A stretch of 64,000 nucleotides of DNA from Nakamurella silvestris. Its GTDB lineage: Bacteria > Actinomycetota > Actinomycetes > Mycobacteriales > Nakamurellaceae. Every line of letters starts with the position of its first letter. Position 1 is the first letter of the stretch. The notes beneath the pieces are model-generated. The model was not told the origin of the DNA. It saw only the letters and a program-made list of their open reading frames with translations, and made no database searches. The position numbers and the translations under genes were made by a program. Of the stretch, positions 63,811-64,000 are shown one piece after another. Location of the stretch: the NCBI GenBank assembly GCA_003576535.1, contig QXCQ01000200.1, forward strand, positions 17,662 to 81,661, in the 5' to 3' direction.

Positions 63811-64000
63811 ATGACGTCTGTTGATGCTGTGTCGGGCCCTGCCGGTGAGGGTGTTCCTGCGGAGTTCTGGTCTTCCTCGGCCGGGCTGGTTGCTTTGGTG
63901 GAGGCCCGCGATTTCGTGGGTGTTGCCCAGGTGTTGGCTGCGGTTCCGGTGGGTGTTGGTCCGCGGGTGGGTTTGCAGGTGTTGGTGGCCCGGCAGGCGT
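63811..64000 (+). CDS. DUF222/HNH-type protein, 3' end outside window
   Basis: The first 63 residues of a protein whose N-terminus (VPAEFWSSSAGLVALVEARDFV, quoted in part; GVAQVLAAVPVGVGPRVGLQVLVARQA likewise) looks like the DUF222 (13E12-repeat) family of actinobacteria. These proteins usually end in an HNH nuclease domain and occur in many copies per genome, but that part is not in view. ATG at 63811 follows a clear GGGAGGGG ribosome site. Codon use is biased to GGT/GTG/GTT compared with the neighbouring genes, as common for this family. Confidence 0.6.
   Translation, partial: MTSVDAVSGPAGEGVPAEFWSSSAGLVALVEARDFVGVAQVLAAVPVGVGPRVGLQVLVARQA

Overview
The window is very GC-rich and densely coded, with GTG starts, 4-bp ATGA/GTGA overlaps and gene orders typical of Actinomycetota. 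Two chromosomal neighbourhoods known from mycobacteria and their relatives can be recognised. One is the lipoate/E2/glutamine-synthetase group (TIGR01777 epimerase, E2 acyltransferase, lpdA, pepA, gcvT, ilvE, glnA, RDD protein, DUF4191 protein, lipA, lipB). The other is rpmB, a FakA-like gene, recG, pyc, rsmD, coaD, sepIVA, DUF177, rpmF, rnc, mutM, acyP, smc. I cannot fix the genus from sequence alone; a non-mycolate actinomycete such as the Nakamurella group would fit, but that is a guess.

Layout. 0-4 kb: the end of a UPF0718 permease with its UPF0703 partner, a small membrane protein and a 14-TM MFS exporter. 4-15 kb: E2 and E3 of a 2-oxo acid dehydrogenase, then pepA, gcvT and ilvE. 15-19 kb: rpmB, a degenerate FakA-like protein and recG. 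19-22.5 kb: small regulator/enzyme pairs (VOC, TetR with hydrolase, HxlR with nitroreductase, DoxX). 22.7-30.7 kb: pyc through mutM. 30.7-34 kb: a 3.2-kb islet between 116-bp direct repeats of the mutM 3' end. It carries an Abi_2 gene with a structured upstream RNA and a CoiA-like nuclease gene. 34-40.4 kb: a DeoR-sensor-only protein, a PAP2/DAG kinase fusion, acyP and smc.

40.4-52.8 kb is the most unusual part: an extracytoplasmic protease-control locus. It holds three lipoprotein serpins, an ECF sigma factor, a membrane protein likely to be its anti-sigma factor, a frameshifted secreted S1 protease whose pro-region is homologous to the ectodomain of that membrane protein, a family I36-type peptidase inhibitor, and an ABC transporter. 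The protease and the I36 inhibitor are preceded by nearly the same promoter-like element. 52.8-54.5 kb: a HTH/nucleotidyltransferase toxin-antitoxin-like pair between two nearly identical 70-bp palindromes. 54.5-63.6 kb: glnA with a GlnR-type box, RDD, DUF4191, lipA, a LEA-like protein, lipB, a membrane Ser/Thr kinase and a Fur-family regulator. The window ends in the start of a DUF222 protein.

Across the whole window, intergenic gaps carry long palindromes of fixed length: five copies of a 45-bp family, seven of a 70-bp family and three of a 62-bp family, plus two single ones. Arms differ between copies by compensatory changes, and same-family pairs often bracket accessory genes.
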